DNA from: Candidatus Obscuribacterales bacterium
GTDB taxonomy: Bacteria > Cyanobacteriota > Vampirovibrionia > Obscuribacterales > Obscuribacteraceae
Direction of reading: 5' to 3'
NCBI GenBank assembly: GCA_019747875.1
Contig: JAIEQI010000017.1
Span: 1 to 64,000 of the forward strand
Length of the DNA: 64,000 nt
The notes under the pieces are model-generated. The model was not told where the DNA came from, ran no database searches, and saw only the letters and a list, made by a program, of their open reading frames with translations. Both the position numbers and the translations under genes were made by a program. This document shows positions 63,805 through 64,000 of the stretch, piece after piece; position 1 is the stretch's first letter; each line of letters starts with the position of its first letter.

Positions 63805-64000
63805 ATGACGCAAACGCTGGAAGAATCGGTGGGGCAGCTTATCATCGGTAAGGTGCCCGCAAAGGTTCTCGATGATGACAACAAAGATTGCCTCAAACAC
63901 GGCATTACCAGCGGTATCACTATTTTCTCAGAGAATGTCGAATTCCGCGAGCAGGTGATCGAACTAACAGATGCAGTTCGCCTGTTTAGTCGACATCCGG
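63805..64000 (+). CDS. Glycoside hydrolase family 3 (NagZ-like), N-terminal part
   Basis: Starts at the ATG at 63805 with gagaga upstream and is open to the window edge (about 65 residues). The segment VGQLIIGKVPAKVLDDD, then HGITSGITIFSENVEFREQVIELTDAV matches the start of GH3 beta-N-acetylhexosaminidases, which have GQ(L)xxxG, then GxxGxxLFxxN. The catalytic part is outside the window. A peptidoglycan-recycling or glycan-degrading role is inferred. Confidence 0.7.
   Translation, partial: MTQTLEESVGQLIIGKVPAKVLDDDNKDCLKHGITSGITIFSENVEFREQVIELTDAVRLFSRHP

Noticed and set aside
1-64000. Prophage, integrated element or insertion sequence
   Set aside because: No integrase, transposase, capsid, portal or terminase gene, and no tRNA with flanking duplications. 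Accessory genes are scattered among housekeeping genes.

Overview
Source. The window is a densely coded bacterial chromosome segment of moderate GC. I see no tRNA, rRNA, CRISPR array, transposase, integrase or phage gene. The housekeeping genes are vertical in character (purL-purQ-purM-purH, trpS, primary sigma factor, mgtE, acyl-CoA carboxyltransferase, pepA, argS, metK). Around them lie many lineage-specific genes: TPR proteins, secreted and low-complexity proteins, glycine-zipper membrane proteins, a LysM protein, and a giant Trp-Gly-Ala-Pro repeat protein ending in a Roadblock domain. With an O-antigen-ligase-like protein and several ECF sigma/anti-sigma pairs, this suggests a large-genome Gram-negative-type bacterium. 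A non-photosynthetic cyanobacterial relative (Melainabacteria/Obscuribacterales) is my best guess. That assignment is inference, not proof; Acidobacteria-like or deltaproteobacterial-like lineages are alternatives.

Layout. 1-6800: a 42-bp tandem repeat, then the purine genes purL (with an N-terminal PurS-like part), purQ, purM and purH, all on +. 6993-13865: small hypotheticals, a secreted Ser/Ala-rich protein, a 512-aa protein with an HEVGH zinc-metallopeptidase domain, and a convergent 1002-aa membrane-associated protein with an unusual Cys-Cys C-terminal domain. 14047-20370: two exported proteins in tandem, two divergent TPR proteins and a GH30 glycosidase. 20416-21408: a broken toxin-like gene with its antitoxin-like partner, and a small conserved-looking protein. 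21548-25180: an exported amidase, an EF-hand-like membrane protein and an O-antigen-ligase-like protein. 25209-32026: trpS with a coupled 37-aa basic ORF, the primary sigma factor, a tandem paralogue pair, mgtE and the carboxyltransferase. 33569-39758: a divergent ECF-like sigma factor, followed by the 1845-aa zinc-finger/disordered/Roadblock protein. 39780-45058: pepA, a 634-aa multidomain PATAN (DUF4388) protein and an exported protein. 45457-53451: the LysM protein, a YbaK deacylase, a glycine-zipper protein, a DUF805-SRPBCC fusion, glycerate kinase and a small protein. 53461-58456: argS, an orphan OmpR-type regulator, a DJ-1/PfpI protein and small membrane proteins. 58882-60897: an operon of ECF sigma factor, triple zinc-finger anti-sigma factor and Spy/CpxP-like periplasmic protein. 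61234-64000: metK, an FHA-adenylate cyclase and the start of a GH3 glycosidase.

How the genes work together. The purine genes cover FGAR to IMP except for steps encoded elsewhere. Two loci pair a sigma factor with a zinc-finger protein (33569-39758 and 58882-60897) and look like envelope or signal-responsive switches. The Roadblock protein and the nearby PATAN protein belong to domain classes that elsewhere work with Ras-like/Mgl GTPases, so this stretch may be part of a polarity, motility or signalling system. Three families of short GC-rich interspersed repeats are scattered through the window, one of them in frame inside a coding sequence.
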